This document shows, one piece after another, positions 11,331 through 21,133 of a stretch of 64,000 nt of DNA (the first letter of the stretch is position 1; each line of letters starts with the position of its first letter). Position numbers and translations under genes: made by a program. Source of the DNA: Saururus chinensis (Eukaryota > Streptophyta > Magnoliopsida > Piperales > Saururaceae); contig CP141141.1 in the NCBI GenBank assembly GCA_035235625.1, positions 18,287,968-18,351,967 of the forward strand. Reading direction: 5' to 3'. Under the pieces are notes generated by a model that was given only the letters and a program-made list of their open reading frames with translations, made no database searches and was not told the origin of the DNA.

Positions 11331-13206
11331 CTATGACTTGTGATATTGAATGTTTTATGGTAGACAATTTTAGATTCAATGCTTATGATAGAGGTCCATC
11401 TTTTATAGCAGAAGCCCATAATCAAGTCTCGCCTTCTAGTTTTTCTTTGTCATCCTTTTGGAGACTTAAGAGAAGAGACAATGCCAATATCTACCACCCA
11501 CCCTGACATATTTGAGAATGATGGCAATGCCTGGCTAAAGACAATAAACTTAGCGCTTCTTGGGAGGAAACCCATGTTTTTGATATATTTCTTTTCCTTC
11601 ATTTTTTTAATCTTCTTTGCTTCATTTAGTTTTTATTTACGTATTTTTCTCTACTTTTGTTTCTTTTCTCTTTATAGTTTTTGTTCTTTTGTGGGATGCA
11701 GTACTTTAGGTTTGGAGGAATGCTCATCACTTATATTTATCTCTTTTCTCCAATCCTATGTACTTCACATTTAGATTAGTGGATTAGTTCTGCATTCAGG
11801 TGATATCTTTTTTTCCCTCTCTTGCTTATTCTTGTCATTGTAGTATATATTTTCTTTAACATTGTAGATAATGTTCAGTTTAGGTTTGGGGGTGTAGAAA
11901 GATATTTTTTTTCTTATTTTTCTTTAAGGATATTTTAGAATATTTTTTCATTATTACTTTAGTTTTTTTTCTTTTATGTGGTTTTTATCGCTTATTTTCT
12001 TTTAAAAGCATATGTTTATTTTTAAGGAGATCAATTTCATGAAGAAAGTTCAAGAAATTAATTAAGTGATGAAAGTGATTAAGTGAATAATTTATGTTTT
12101 ATTTTCTTTATCTTGGATAATTGTACTTATATTTTTAAATCACATTTCACACATTTGAAACTTGTAGGAATATAATTTTATGATTTATTACTTGTAATCT
12201 TAGTGGGATATCTTTAACTTAGCATATTTTTGAAAACATGATAATTGAATAATTTTTTCTTTTGTTTTATGAGAAAAAAAAAGAAACAAAAGATAGATTG
12301 ATTGAAAAAAAATTGATGATGAAAAGAAAAAAAGAGAGTAAATGTTTGTTTCTCTTTTTACTGAGTAATCAGGCCTTGTGCCTAGGCAAGAATAAGGGAT
12401 CACATCAAAAGGTGAAAAGTTGAGATAAATTATTGTATGACTTGCTTTGTTCTATAGCCTTAATAGTTTTAGTTATTAAGCCTCAGTGGCGTTTCAACAC
12501 CTAATGCATTGAGCCAACTTGATTAGGGATACTGAACCTAATGCTTGTTACATGGACTATTTAGAATGTTTAATAGAACTAAGAATTGCACGAGTTATAT
12601 TTTGAGGTATATTATCCTCTTATTCCCTGAACTTAATTGAAATTTGAAGGCCGTTACATGAGGTTTTATTATGAGATGTTAAGGATGAAATATTTTCATT
12701 GTTATATTTTTAAGTTATTAAACTTCAATGAGCTTGGTTAATGGGTCACATAAGACATGCTTCTTAATAAAGAATGAAATTGTATTGACTACAAAATTTC
12801 TACACTTCATGTTTTTGAAATGTATATATGTAGTTGCACAATTATTTCTAAGACGGGGTTATGGAATGGATGAGTCCTTACTTGAAAGTGATCAGATCGA
12901 AATTATTTACTTGTTTTAAGTATTTGTGTTTCATTCTTTTTAGAAATAGTTATGTGTTTTTAAGATAAGATTATTTTTAGAATTTTTGTTTTCTTGCTTT
13001 GTTTTATTTCTTTTCTTAAGTTTAGATGTTTGTGGGTATCATTACTGCAAACCCTCATGAGACACAACTCGTCCAACTAGGGACACCTAGGGGTTTAAAG
13101 GCTTGTTGCATACGCTAAATGCAATTGTGATTTCCTACGAAAGTGACATTTATTTAATTATTCTAGATTAGTTGTTTTGTTCCTTTTGCTCGAGGACTAG
13201 CAAAAT
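11331..13206 (+). other. Non-coding spacer of the gag-protease element with repeated PPT-like tracts
   Basis: This T-rich region has no recognisable protein motif in any frame. Two tracts, TTTAGGTTTGGAGG (11706-11719) and TTTAGGTTTGGGGGTGTAG (11880-11898), resemble the true polypurine tract at 13207-13222. The spacer occupies the position where pol would lie. Confidence 0.7.
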
Positions 13207-13223
13207 ATAGGTTTGGGGGTACT
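13207..13223 (+). promoter_or_regulatory. Polypurine tract
   Basis: ATAGGTTTGGGGGTACT lies directly before the 3' LTR (13224). A TTTGGGGGT core is usual for plant OTA elements and primes second-strand DNA synthesis in this class. Confidence 0.8.
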
Positions 13224-14651
13224 TGATAAGTATAAAATATATATCTATTTTATATGCCTTTTTAACTTACTTGCTAGTATAGTATTAGGTTAATTTAGGA
13301 TTAATTATAGTTTATTTAGATTAAGTTAGATATTAATATTTTAGTTTAATTATTAAATAAATTGGGAGTTATTAGTTGTTTAGGCATGTATTTGAATAAA
13401 GTTGGGATCTTAATTATATTCTACATGTCTAAAATACAAAGTTTTTATATTTTGTAGGTAAAGTGCGCTTATCGAGGTATTTGGATAATGTTTAGAATAA
13501 TTCCAAACACTCTTAACATGCTTTAAAATGATTTGGACAACTTTTCGGAGTTACAAACATTTTGAAAACTAATATGGACATGAAAGAAAGAGCTTAATAA
13601 ATAGAGTAGAAACTAGAAAGGAATATGGACTGTCCAGTGAACAGGCTTAGCTTCTTGAACATAAACTAGACACGAAACTAAACATAACTGTCTTGATTGC
13701 ATAAATAGTATAATAGTGCAAATGGGCAAGCAGAGCGATCGAATAGTATAACGCGCAATTTCCTATTTTGAGCAAATTTTGAGTCTTATTCATATTAGAC
13801 TTCCTCTTATGATTCCTATGCCTATATAAAGACATATTTGGCTTGAAATTGAAGGTTTTTAGTAGATTTTCTTAAAAGAGAAAAGGAGAAGAAGATGGAA
13901 GAGAATTTAAAGTTTTTAATAGAGATTTAAGAGCTTTCTTCTACAATGTAAGGCTAGAATTTTTTACTTAGAAGTTGATGAAATTATAGATAAGTTTGAG
14001 TTTCTTTTCTTGTTAATTTAGATCTCAGTTGTGAATAATGATAATTGTATAATAAGGATTTTCTTTTTAATGAAGAGCTTTTCATGTTTATTCAAATCTA
14101 TGTTGATGTATTGTCTTGTAGATGATATATTGATGTGGTTTTGATATTTACATCGATTCTAATTTCTGTGATTTCAATGAGATGGTCATGCAATAGTTTT
14201 AATGTTCATATAATTAATGAATTGGATGAGTTATACTAAGATTAGACGAGTGATGCCTATAGTTTAATTTAGTGTAGATGATTTGTGCTATTGTTGAAGA
14301 TAGTTCATGCCATAGATTTAATTCATGATTCTTTCTGAAGTAATTCTAGTTTGTAGCTGAGAATACGTGTTCATATTTACACTAGATTTAAATTAAAGGT
14401 TAAGAAATTGTTATAGTTTTATAGTGGATTCGATTTCCTAAGTAATTTTCATCATATTGATATTTTCCTTTTAATTTAGTTGATTATTTCCTTTGCTTAA
14501 TTTAAGTTTAAGTTCTATTAGTTTTTAATAAATAAATTCATCTCTTAGATTTAGTAATAATTCATCTGTCTGTGAGGTTCGACAACCCTTAAATATTTAT
14601 CCTAGTATAATTACTTTGTACACTTGCAAAGGGTTCAATTATAAACGATGA
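13224..14651 (+). mobile_element. 3' LTR of the gag-protease element
   Basis: It starts TGATAAGTA and matches 7232-8665 throughout. It carries a TATA box, TATATAAA, at 13823-13830. It ends ACGATGA, followed by the CTAAC duplication (14652-14656). Confidence 0.92.
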
Positions 14652-14656
14652 CTAAC
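14652..14656 (+). repeat. Target-site duplication CTAAC (right)
   Basis: It matches 7227-7231 exactly. The sequence continues ACGATTAG, completing a TAACACGAT half-site of the dispersed palindromic motif. Confidence 0.9.
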
Positions 14657-14681
14657 ACGATTAGTTTCTTAATGATTCTAG

Positions 14682-15240
14682 ATAATAGACATTTTTGTGC
14701 CAACTTCTGGAGGAGCACAATGTTAGAAATCCCAACCTTTAAACCAACTATTTTTTTGGGAACTTTGCTATCTAGCACTATTACTACGTTGAGACGCAGC
14801 ATGGCCCAGAGGACAGGCTCTCCAAAATCATTGGCATCTTGATGAGGAGGCTGAATGTTAATACCGAGAATGGTTTCATTCCTCTAATTGGCATCTTGAT
14901 GAGGAGGCTGAATGTTAATACCGAGAGTGGTTTCATTCCAATCTATGTCACTGGACATTTTCTTTTGCTAATTGCCCTTTGTAGGGAGAAAAGGTTTAGG
15001 AGGTACAACCTACTACACAGCCACAACTTTACAAAGGTGGACCACTTTAGGAAACATGTTGCCCATGAAATGGAGAGGGTCCTGCACATAAAGGTGCATC
15101 AACAAATGCCCATATCACAAATAAGATTGAAGCTGGCCGAAGGAGTCCTTCAACCTGATTTTACTGAAGCGTATCACAAATTTGGTTAGGTCTCAGATCT
15201 GTGCGGCAATTCTTCGGGGGTGAATCAATCTGGAATTCAA
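14682..15240 (+). pseudogene. ULP-like gene block 4: C48 protease-like core
   Basis: The block begins after the acceptor AATGATTCTAG (14671-14681). The reading at 14839-15189 (116 residues) contains FIPIYVTGHFLLLIAL and RRYNLLHSHNF, which fit the C48 pattern V-F-I-P-I...H-W-x-L-x-V-x-D...Y-D-S. The histidine is present in GHF. The usual aspartate is replaced by asparagine (YNLL for YDS), and no QQ-N-G-x-D-C-G cysteine box follows, so protease activity is not expected. A 57-bp in-frame duplication precedes the core. The exact 3' end is uncertain; a GT donor is possible near 15190. Confidence 0.55.
14831..14938 (+). repeat. 57-bp tandem duplication inside the ULP-like block
   Basis: The unit at 14831-14887 (TTGGCATCTTGATGAGGAGG...) is repeated at 14888-14938 with one mismatch over 51 bp before the sequences part. 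Since 57 is a multiple of three, it adds 19 residues without shifting frame: MRRLNVNTENGFIP is followed by MRRLNVNTESGFIP. Confidence 0.92.
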
Positions 15241-15770
15241 TCGATAAGTGGATGAATTTTAATAAGGCAATAAGCAATATACAATTTATACATATACAAT
15301 ACATAATTTGTAAATACCCAATTGTTACTAACAATACACAATTTATTGATAACTATTTTTATCCATATCGTGTAATCCTCTACGTGAATTGACCTTAATT
15401 GTGTAACTAATAACACAACTTATGTACGTTTGTTGTTTGAATGTTTCACATCCCGTAAGAAGCCTGACACATATATGTAAGTCATGTTAGTTATTACACG
15501 AAGATGCAGTAAGTTGTGTCCTATAAGACGACCTATATTGATATCGTGTTAGGACGCACACAATCCTCTCGTGTGTCCAATCAGACGACCTATATTAACA
15601 TTTTGCTATATTATTACAATGAGAGTATCTAAGAATCCATGACTAGCAGATTATCGTATCACTAATAACTCGACAAGAATGAGTATGCACAAGATAAATA
15701 CTTGTAGACAAATGTGTATGGGGAAAAGGATATAATTTTTATTAATGTTTTTCTCTATAGAATAGTTGTC
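15241..15770. repeat. Palindromic motif cluster 4 (non-coding)
   Basis: The spacer after block 4 holds ATATCGTGTAATCC (15366), GTGTAACTAATAACACAAC (15401), CATGTTAGTTATTACACGA (15483), ATATCGTGTTAGGACG (15541) and TTATCGTATCACTAATAACTCGA (about 15652, outline only: ATCGTATCA and TAATAACTCGA). No reading frame of note. Confidence 0.6.
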
Positions 15771-16400
15771 AATTATAATGATACTATTCTTTATAGAACA
15801 TAAAAAATAAACAAAAAATCCCTCAATCCACCATCATATACGTTCCCCTTCCACGCTCAGTTTGTAAGTTTCAGCCCTTGTCTCCTAGACATCATCTACC
15901 ACCACTTGCAAGGGAGTCATAAAACAAAGTCAACACAATAGTGGAAAATTTGTGCGAAGTTTCAACTGAGGATCGTACACCAAATGTCTCTATGTCCATA
16001 GCCTCATTAGCCACTAGATAAAGTGTGATTAGACAATCAGGACATTGATATAACACCTGACTATGAATCATCAACCCCAGAGGCGGATCAGGACTGCATG
16101 GGCTTGCTCGTCTGCCGACTAGGATCGATGAATTCACGATTGGGCGCTATATCAATGTGTAGATCGATCCATGCTTTTTCTGGTAGGCTGACTATGTTGT
16201 GCACATGGAGACGGTTGGTGTTCAATCCATCCTGAGCATGATCTCGACAGTCTAACCAAAGATCCAAATTTATAATGGCCAATTTGAGTGGAATCGGGCA
16301 TGGGATATTGGAAATGGAAGTGTTTAATGCCCTTGAATTGGAAATGGAATGACTCTTTGGAAATGGAGTGATGCTTTAGAAATTCAACATTCATTTAATG
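15771..16400 (-). repeat. Tandem unit 1 (period about 1.13 kb), exon-like on the minus strand
   Basis: This segment pairs with 16905-17530: GTGATTAGACAATC occurs at 16024 and again at 17158. On the minus strand both encode similar peptides. Here frames at 15892-16394 include KAWIDLHIDIAPNREFIDP and SRQTSKPMQS. In the partner these read KAWADLAIEIKPDHEIIKP and SWQMSKPMQS. Stops interrupt both. I do not recognise the protein. The similarity of peptide and spacing suggests duplicated exons of a second gene of the same mobile element or region. Confidence 0.55.
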
Positions 16401-16880
16401 TTTGTATCATGGTATCAGTATTACAACATTAAGTATATCATGTCATTGGCGACACAAAATGCTTAGATAATTAAATAAATAGACATTTGTTTTATTTCGA
16501 TTCCCTATCGTGTAATCTATGAAATCATATCGTGTTTGATAACACGACTCATGTATGTGCCATTAATGTAAGATTTATATATTGTAATTTGTGTTCACAA
16601 TCATTTAATCCACTACGAGATCGTGTTAGCAATAACACGCTAGGGGCTATGTCATGTCAATGTTCACACAACCTTTATTGACATCATGTAAGTACGTACA
16701 TGCCCAGTGCTATCGTCGTGGATCCGATCAGATGACCTTTATAACTATCGTGTCATACACTTGTGATTTACGAGTCATCAAAACCACGGCTATGAGATAA
16801 TTGTGTCATAGAAAACGCGATAAGGATGATTTTATCCAAAACAATTCCGGAAGACAAATTTGCTTGGGAAAAAAAGATGT
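16401..16880. repeat. Palindromic motif cluster 5
   Basis: Copies include CTATCGTGTAATCTATG (16506), ATATCGTGTTTGATAACACGA (about 16526; arms ATCGTGTT and AACACGA), AGATCGTGTTAGCAATAACACG (about 16619; arms CGTGTTA and TAACACG) and CTATCGTGTCATACAC (16746). The cluster lies between the two tandem exon-like units. Confidence 0.65.
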
Positions 16881-16904
16881 AACTTTTATTATTATATTCC
16901 TTTA

Positions 16905-17530
16905 CATAAAAGTACTCCATTACATCCAAAGTACTCATCTTTACAAAACTTAAAAAATTTAAAAATATCCCTTAATCGACCACCGTTTGCGTTCCCCTTC
17001 CACGCCATATGTTAGTTTCCTAGAATTGTCCACCACCATCTTCAAGGAAGAGAGAAAAAATAGTCAATAAAATAGAATAAAATTAAATGGAAGTTTCAAC
17101 ATAAGAACATACACCAACTGCTTCCATGACCACAACCTCGTCAGCCACCAAATAAAATGTGATTAGACAATCGGAACATTGATATTACACCTGACTATGA
17201 ATTGCCTTCCCCAATGGCATATGAGGATTGCATGGGTTTACTCATCTGCCAACTGGGTTTGATGATTTCATGATCTGGCTTAATTTCAATGGCCAGATCA
17301 GCCCATGCTTTATTTGGTTGTCTGTCCATGTTGTGCTCAAGGAAACAATTGGTGTTCGATCTATCCCAATCGAAAACCTGGCAATCTTTCGGCTGTCTCC
17401 CAATTCGCGTCTTCACCTAAATGGAGATCAGGATTTATAATAGCCAATTCGAATTGATTAATCATGTTGGAAATTGGAAAGGGTTGCGTGATTAATGCTA
17501 GCGAATTGTAATCAAATTCAAGTTTAAAGG
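16905..17530 (-). repeat. Tandem unit 2 (period about 1.13 kb), exon-like on the minus strand
   Basis: This is the partner of 15771-16400. The minus-strand frame 17195-17416 (73 residues) contains HNMDRQPNKAWADLAIEIKP and ends SKPMQSSYAIGEGNS. Both units are preceded, on the plus strand, by CGTTCCCCTTCCACGC (15840 and 16990). The copies are clearly diverged, so the duplication is not recent. Confidence 0.55.
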
Positions 17531-17579
17531 TAGCAAAACAGTTTGACTCTTCAGAAATGGAGTGATGCTTTGGAAATTG

Positions 17580-17880
17580 TTTGTTAATTTAATGTTACTA
17601 TAGTGTTATCAATTATATGATGTTAAAGGAAATTGTGTAATTGGTGACACACAATGCAGAAAAAACATTACATTCATTGACTCTCTTATCATGTAAGTGG
17701 TAACACATACAACCTTTTGCCGTATTATCAGTTAAACGTTATGTATACATTGTAGAATGTTTACAAAAAATTAAACTAACGTGTTGTCGATAACATGATT
17801 AGTTAGTAAATTGTGTAGCCCACAACACAACTGTACAATGGCATTTCATCCAGTCAGCTAAAGAAAGGGGGTGGAAAAGG
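17580..17880. repeat. Palindromic motif cluster 6
   Basis: Copies are CTTATCATGTAAGTGGTAAC (17686-17705) and TAACGTGTTGTCGATAACATG (about 17778; arms CGTGTT and AACATG), with ACACAATG half-words nearby. It is the last cluster seen on the right side of this region. Confidence 0.5.
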
Positions 17881-18719
17881 CAATCCCGAACGGTGTTTCC
17901 CTATGGAATATCGTTTTCCTACTCTTTTGGTCACCCTCCTTTGTGTTGTAGTTGGATCATCTACTACATATGGAGGTTCCTCTTGTGCATTGGTACATTG
18001 TTGCGATTGTAACCCAACTGCCTGCATGCTCTAAATGTTTGTGGGGCTTTGACCCTTGGTTGCGACCCTTATCCAATATTTTCGTGGACAACCCAACTGC
18101 TTGAGTGGGATAGGTGGGTTAAATGTAGGCAAAACTCTAGTCGATGCCCACTATGATGAAATCAAAGTTTTCTGGGTTTTTGTTTACATGTCTAAGGATC
18201 TTCAATTGTTTGATTGAATGAAGGGACACTATGTGTTTCCATTCAGGGTTCTTTGATATGATGAAATGAAAGTTTCATAGGTTTCCATTCACATACTTGG
18301 AGGTCTTGAATAGTTTGATGAAATGAAAATTTGGGTTTGTTTGTAATAAGGTCTTGAATGCTTAGGAGGTGACGATAGGGGTTATGTGGTGAAATTAGGC
18401 TAGGCATTTGACTTGGATTTCATTGCATTTTGGTGGTGTAAAGAGCACATTGAGTTACTTTGGAGCATGTGTAGGTGAGTTTGAGCATATACTATTGTTT
18501 GTATACATGTGTAGGTGTTTCAGCGCAATATAAGTGTTGCAATGCAATTAGGGTGGTCCTTTCGTGTAGAGGCTTCAAATAAAGTGTCGATGTGTTTCAG
18601 ATACATTTTTGATTAGTCATTTCGGATATAGGTTTTGATGTTTTATTTTAGATGAAAAATTGCTTATATACTTGTCTAATATATTGGGACCATGTTTTGA
18701 ATTATGTTTTTGATAGTAC
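17881..18719. other. Unassigned stretch with internal repeats
   Basis: At 17881-18150 the minus strand is fairly open but shows no motif I recognise. Between 18165 and 18345 the words GATGAAAT(C/G)AAAGTTT, GTTT(A/C)CAT and AGGTCTTGAAT recur two or three times, a local degenerate duplication. The rest is AT-rich and intron-like, leading into the DUF1985-like fragment at 18720. Confidence 0.4.
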
Positions 18720-19319
18720 ATGGAGGATATCCTGAACTATAGGCGCTCCCCACACAAACTTGGGTTGATTACTGCAACGGTCCCCAATGATGTGATCAAC
18801 ATGGCCAAGGGGACCTCCTTTGGGCCATAATTTGGTATGCCTAAGACCATTCTATGCCACTAGCTGGTGGGGTCCCTGATGATGTGCCACTGCAGTGGCA
18901 TGAATTTCAGATTGGGTGGCCAAGAGGTCACCCTTCGACCACTGGACATGACCCTCATCTTGGGTCTACAGTTAAGGAGCCTTCATCGCATCAACTTCTT
19001 CGGAAGCTGAGAGCAAGCACTCCGATATGATGGAGAGAATATTTGGCCAATTTGGCATGAGGGTGGTAGATACCATGATTTTGGCAAAGCTCGGTGACGG
19101 GGCTGTGGAGGCACGAATAAGTTGAAGTTGACACTCCTCTATGTGCTAGGGGTGTTTCTCCTCCCCTACGCTTCCAAGACCATAGACCTAAAATATTGGG
19201 TCTTGGTAGATGATGTTGTTTTCTTCTTCACACAATCCTGGGGGAAGGTTGTCTACGTATCGATGGGGGCGTGTGTGGCCAAGGCGGCCTATACAATAAA
19301 GAAGCCTTGACCAAACATG
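18720..19319 (+). pseudogene. Second DUF1985-like fragment
   Basis: From the ATG at 18720 the reading gives MEDILNYRRSPHKLG. Later parts give RPLDMTLILGLQ and, open from 19122 to 19310, KLTLLYVLGVFLLP, YWVLVDDVVFFFTQSWGKVVY and VAKAAYTIKKP. The order '(T)LI(M/L)GL ... LLYVLGVFL ... (V)DD..F...WG' is the DUF1985 pattern seen in ULP-like genes and parallels block 1 of the gene at 3.7-15.2 kb. Stops and frame changes break the 5' half, and no protease part follows, so it is a partial relic or a diverged tandem copy. Confidence 0.55.
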
Positions 19320-19464
19320 TACGGGATGTACAACATTATTGCAAGTAAATTTCAGGTCATTCTTCACTCTTGATCAATATAGAGATGAATTTCATAGTGA
19401 TTTTAGGGAATTATTGTAATTAGTTTTTAAAACTTATCGAGATGAATTTCGTAGTGACAACTAA
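19320..19464. other. Short non-coding junction
   Basis: It contains a small direct repeat: GAGATGAATTTC(A/G)TAGTGA at 19381 and 19439. The sequence then passes into copia-like LTR material. No gene is visible. Confidence 0.5.
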
Positions 19465-19770
19465 AAGAAGAGATTTCACATAGAAGTTTCAAGGAGGAGT
19501 TGCAAAAATTCTTTAATGAGATATTGAAGATTCCAAAAGTGCATAGTCAATACAACAATAAGAGTTTGTTGAAGGCTAGAAGAAGACAAAGACAAAGTAA
19601 GGAGAGATTAAAGTTTCAAGTACTTTTGGAAGAAGACTTGAAGGCTAATGATGGCAAGAATTTGTGGAGTTCTTAGCAAAAGGAGTTCGTGTTAGAGTCA
19701 AAACAAAGGAGAGTGGTTTTCTTGCATCATGTTATTGTCTTGCTTACTAGTAGTGCTTAATATATTTAAA
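19465..19770 (+). mobile_element. Partial LTR, copia-like family (copy 1)
   Basis: From AGATTTCACATAGAAG to CTTGCTTACTAGTAGTG it matches the LTR section at 25523-25810, with related sections near 43290-43450 and 47193-47380. Only this part of the LTR is present. It passes straight into the family's 3' internal region. Confidence 0.7.
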
Positions 19771-21133
19771 TAATGGAATTGTCCTTGTAAAGATGGTGGG
19801 GAAGGGCTACCTACTTAGGTCAGCCTAGGCTAGTGTAAAACTCTCATCCAATTTACATCAAGAAATGAATGAAAAGGAAAGAAAAAAGAAAAAAAACTAA
19901 ATGATGTAAGTAGAGAGGAATTAGAAAAATCAAGCCCTAAAAAATGATTTAAGAAAAAATATCATAACTCAGATAAAGGCATGGGTATTATTTTATGTGC
20001 TTTTGGTTGTTTTATCTTTTTAGGAAAATCGTGTACATAAATTCTATCTAATGTGAGTTAAAAATTATGAACTTAGTCTTTACTATGGTCTAAATAAATT
20101 TATCTCAGTTTAATTAAGAGTGATCTTGCGAGACTAATTATTAAAAAAGACAAGAGTTGAATACATGGGTGCTTTTATTCAAAAATTAATAAAATAGGAT
20201 TAATGTGTCAAAAAGAAGAGATTAAAATTGACAATCACATACCAATGAAGTTGGCTAATCTAAGGCAAGTTATTAATGAACATAATCTATGTATGCAGTT
20301 AGATTAAGGGAAATTTAATGAATGCTCGTCAAAAGGAACTCAACTATGCTTATTTTCAATGTTTAATTTTTATTGTGAATTCTTGATCTCAAATTGATGT
20401 GTTTTCAATTAAATTAAATGTTTTATAGCTTTAGAATTTATCATGATTTATTTTTCAAATGCTCTAAAAGCAATAAATTTGATTGCTCAAAGTTTTTAAT
20501 GCACAATTGTGAAAAGGAGTATTTCAAAGATAAGCAATAACTAACCAATTTTTTAGACAATCTTGATTGCCTGAAATTATGATGTGGTTGCTTGAATTAT
20601 TGAATATTTAAATTATGTGTTTACTTGGTTCTTAGAATTGTATTATATGGGTATATTCTTATTTGTGATGTCCACACCACATTAGATATAAGTGACATAG
20701 ATTAAGGGAGAGAGTCAGTGTATAAGATGTTGGACATGTGATATATTATAATTATTTTAGTTTCATGTCTTTATGATTGTGTATTCATGATTGTGTACTT
20801 GACTAATATGCTTAATTGACATTTTCATAACTTGTTATTGCTTTTACTTTTTGTCTATTATGTCAAAAAGGGAGAAAAATGATTTAATGAAAATCAAAGT
20901 GCTTTTACTTAATTGAATAATACTATGCAAATCATTGTGATTTTAAGTATGCAGGATAAGTATAGGGTTATACTAGGCCTTTCAAGATCAATTCTAATGA
21001 GTCTATGTTAAGTCTTTGTGTGTCAAATTATTTTATATAATTTAAAAGTCAATGCACTATGTTAAGAGTTGTAATTTTATTTTGATTTTTAATTATGTAG
21101 TATTTTGAAAAGAAATAGCCAAAGGGGAAGATT
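19771..21133 (+). mobile_element. Internal 3' region, copia-like family (copy 1)
   Basis: The stretch begins AATGGAATTGTCC and includes GGGCTACCTACTTAGGTCAG (about 19804-19823), a block recurring at 28151-28240 and, inverted and more diverged, at about 35790-35885. It ends with a polypurine tract, GCCAAAGGGGAAGAT, before the next LTR. It contains no recognisable protein-coding part. It is a fossil. Confidence 0.65.

Larger units (their letters stand above)
7232..14651 (+). mobile_element. Non-autonomous Ty3/gypsy LTR element (OTA type, gag-protease only)
   Basis: A 7.4-kb fossil element is flanked by CTAAC duplications. It has two LTRs of about 1.43 kb (7232-8665 and 13224-14651), a primer-binding site, a gag region, an aspartic protease region, a long non-coding spacer and a polypurine tract. 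Gag and protease resemble Athila/Tat-type elements. No reverse transcriptase, RNase H or integrase motifs are visible in the 1.9 kb between protease and 3' LTR, so it must have depended on enzymes from elsewhere. The LTRs differ at roughly 8-10% of positions by eye, implying an age of a few million years at usual plant rates. The coding regions are broken in several places. Confidence 0.9.
3700..15240 (+). pseudogene. Broken ULP-like gene (DUF1985-like + C48 protease-like), split by an LTR element
   Basis: Four exon-like blocks on the plus strand (4086-4836, 5163-5930, 6036-6947, 14682-15240) are bounded by plausible GT/AG sites and separated by AT-rich spacers. Their order, a DUF1985-like region, a low-complexity linker and a C48 (Ulp1/SENP)-like region, matches the ULP-like genes that plant Mutator-like elements carry and spread. 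In that family the protease is thought to act on SUMO-type conjugates. Stops interrupt several blocks, and catalytic positions are not preserved, so this is a relic. A 7.4-kb LTR retrotransposon (7232-14651) sits in the spacer between blocks three and four. Mutator-type terminal inverted repeats were not found, so calling the whole a Mutator element is inference. The gene family call rests on motif recognition alone. Confidence 0.6.
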
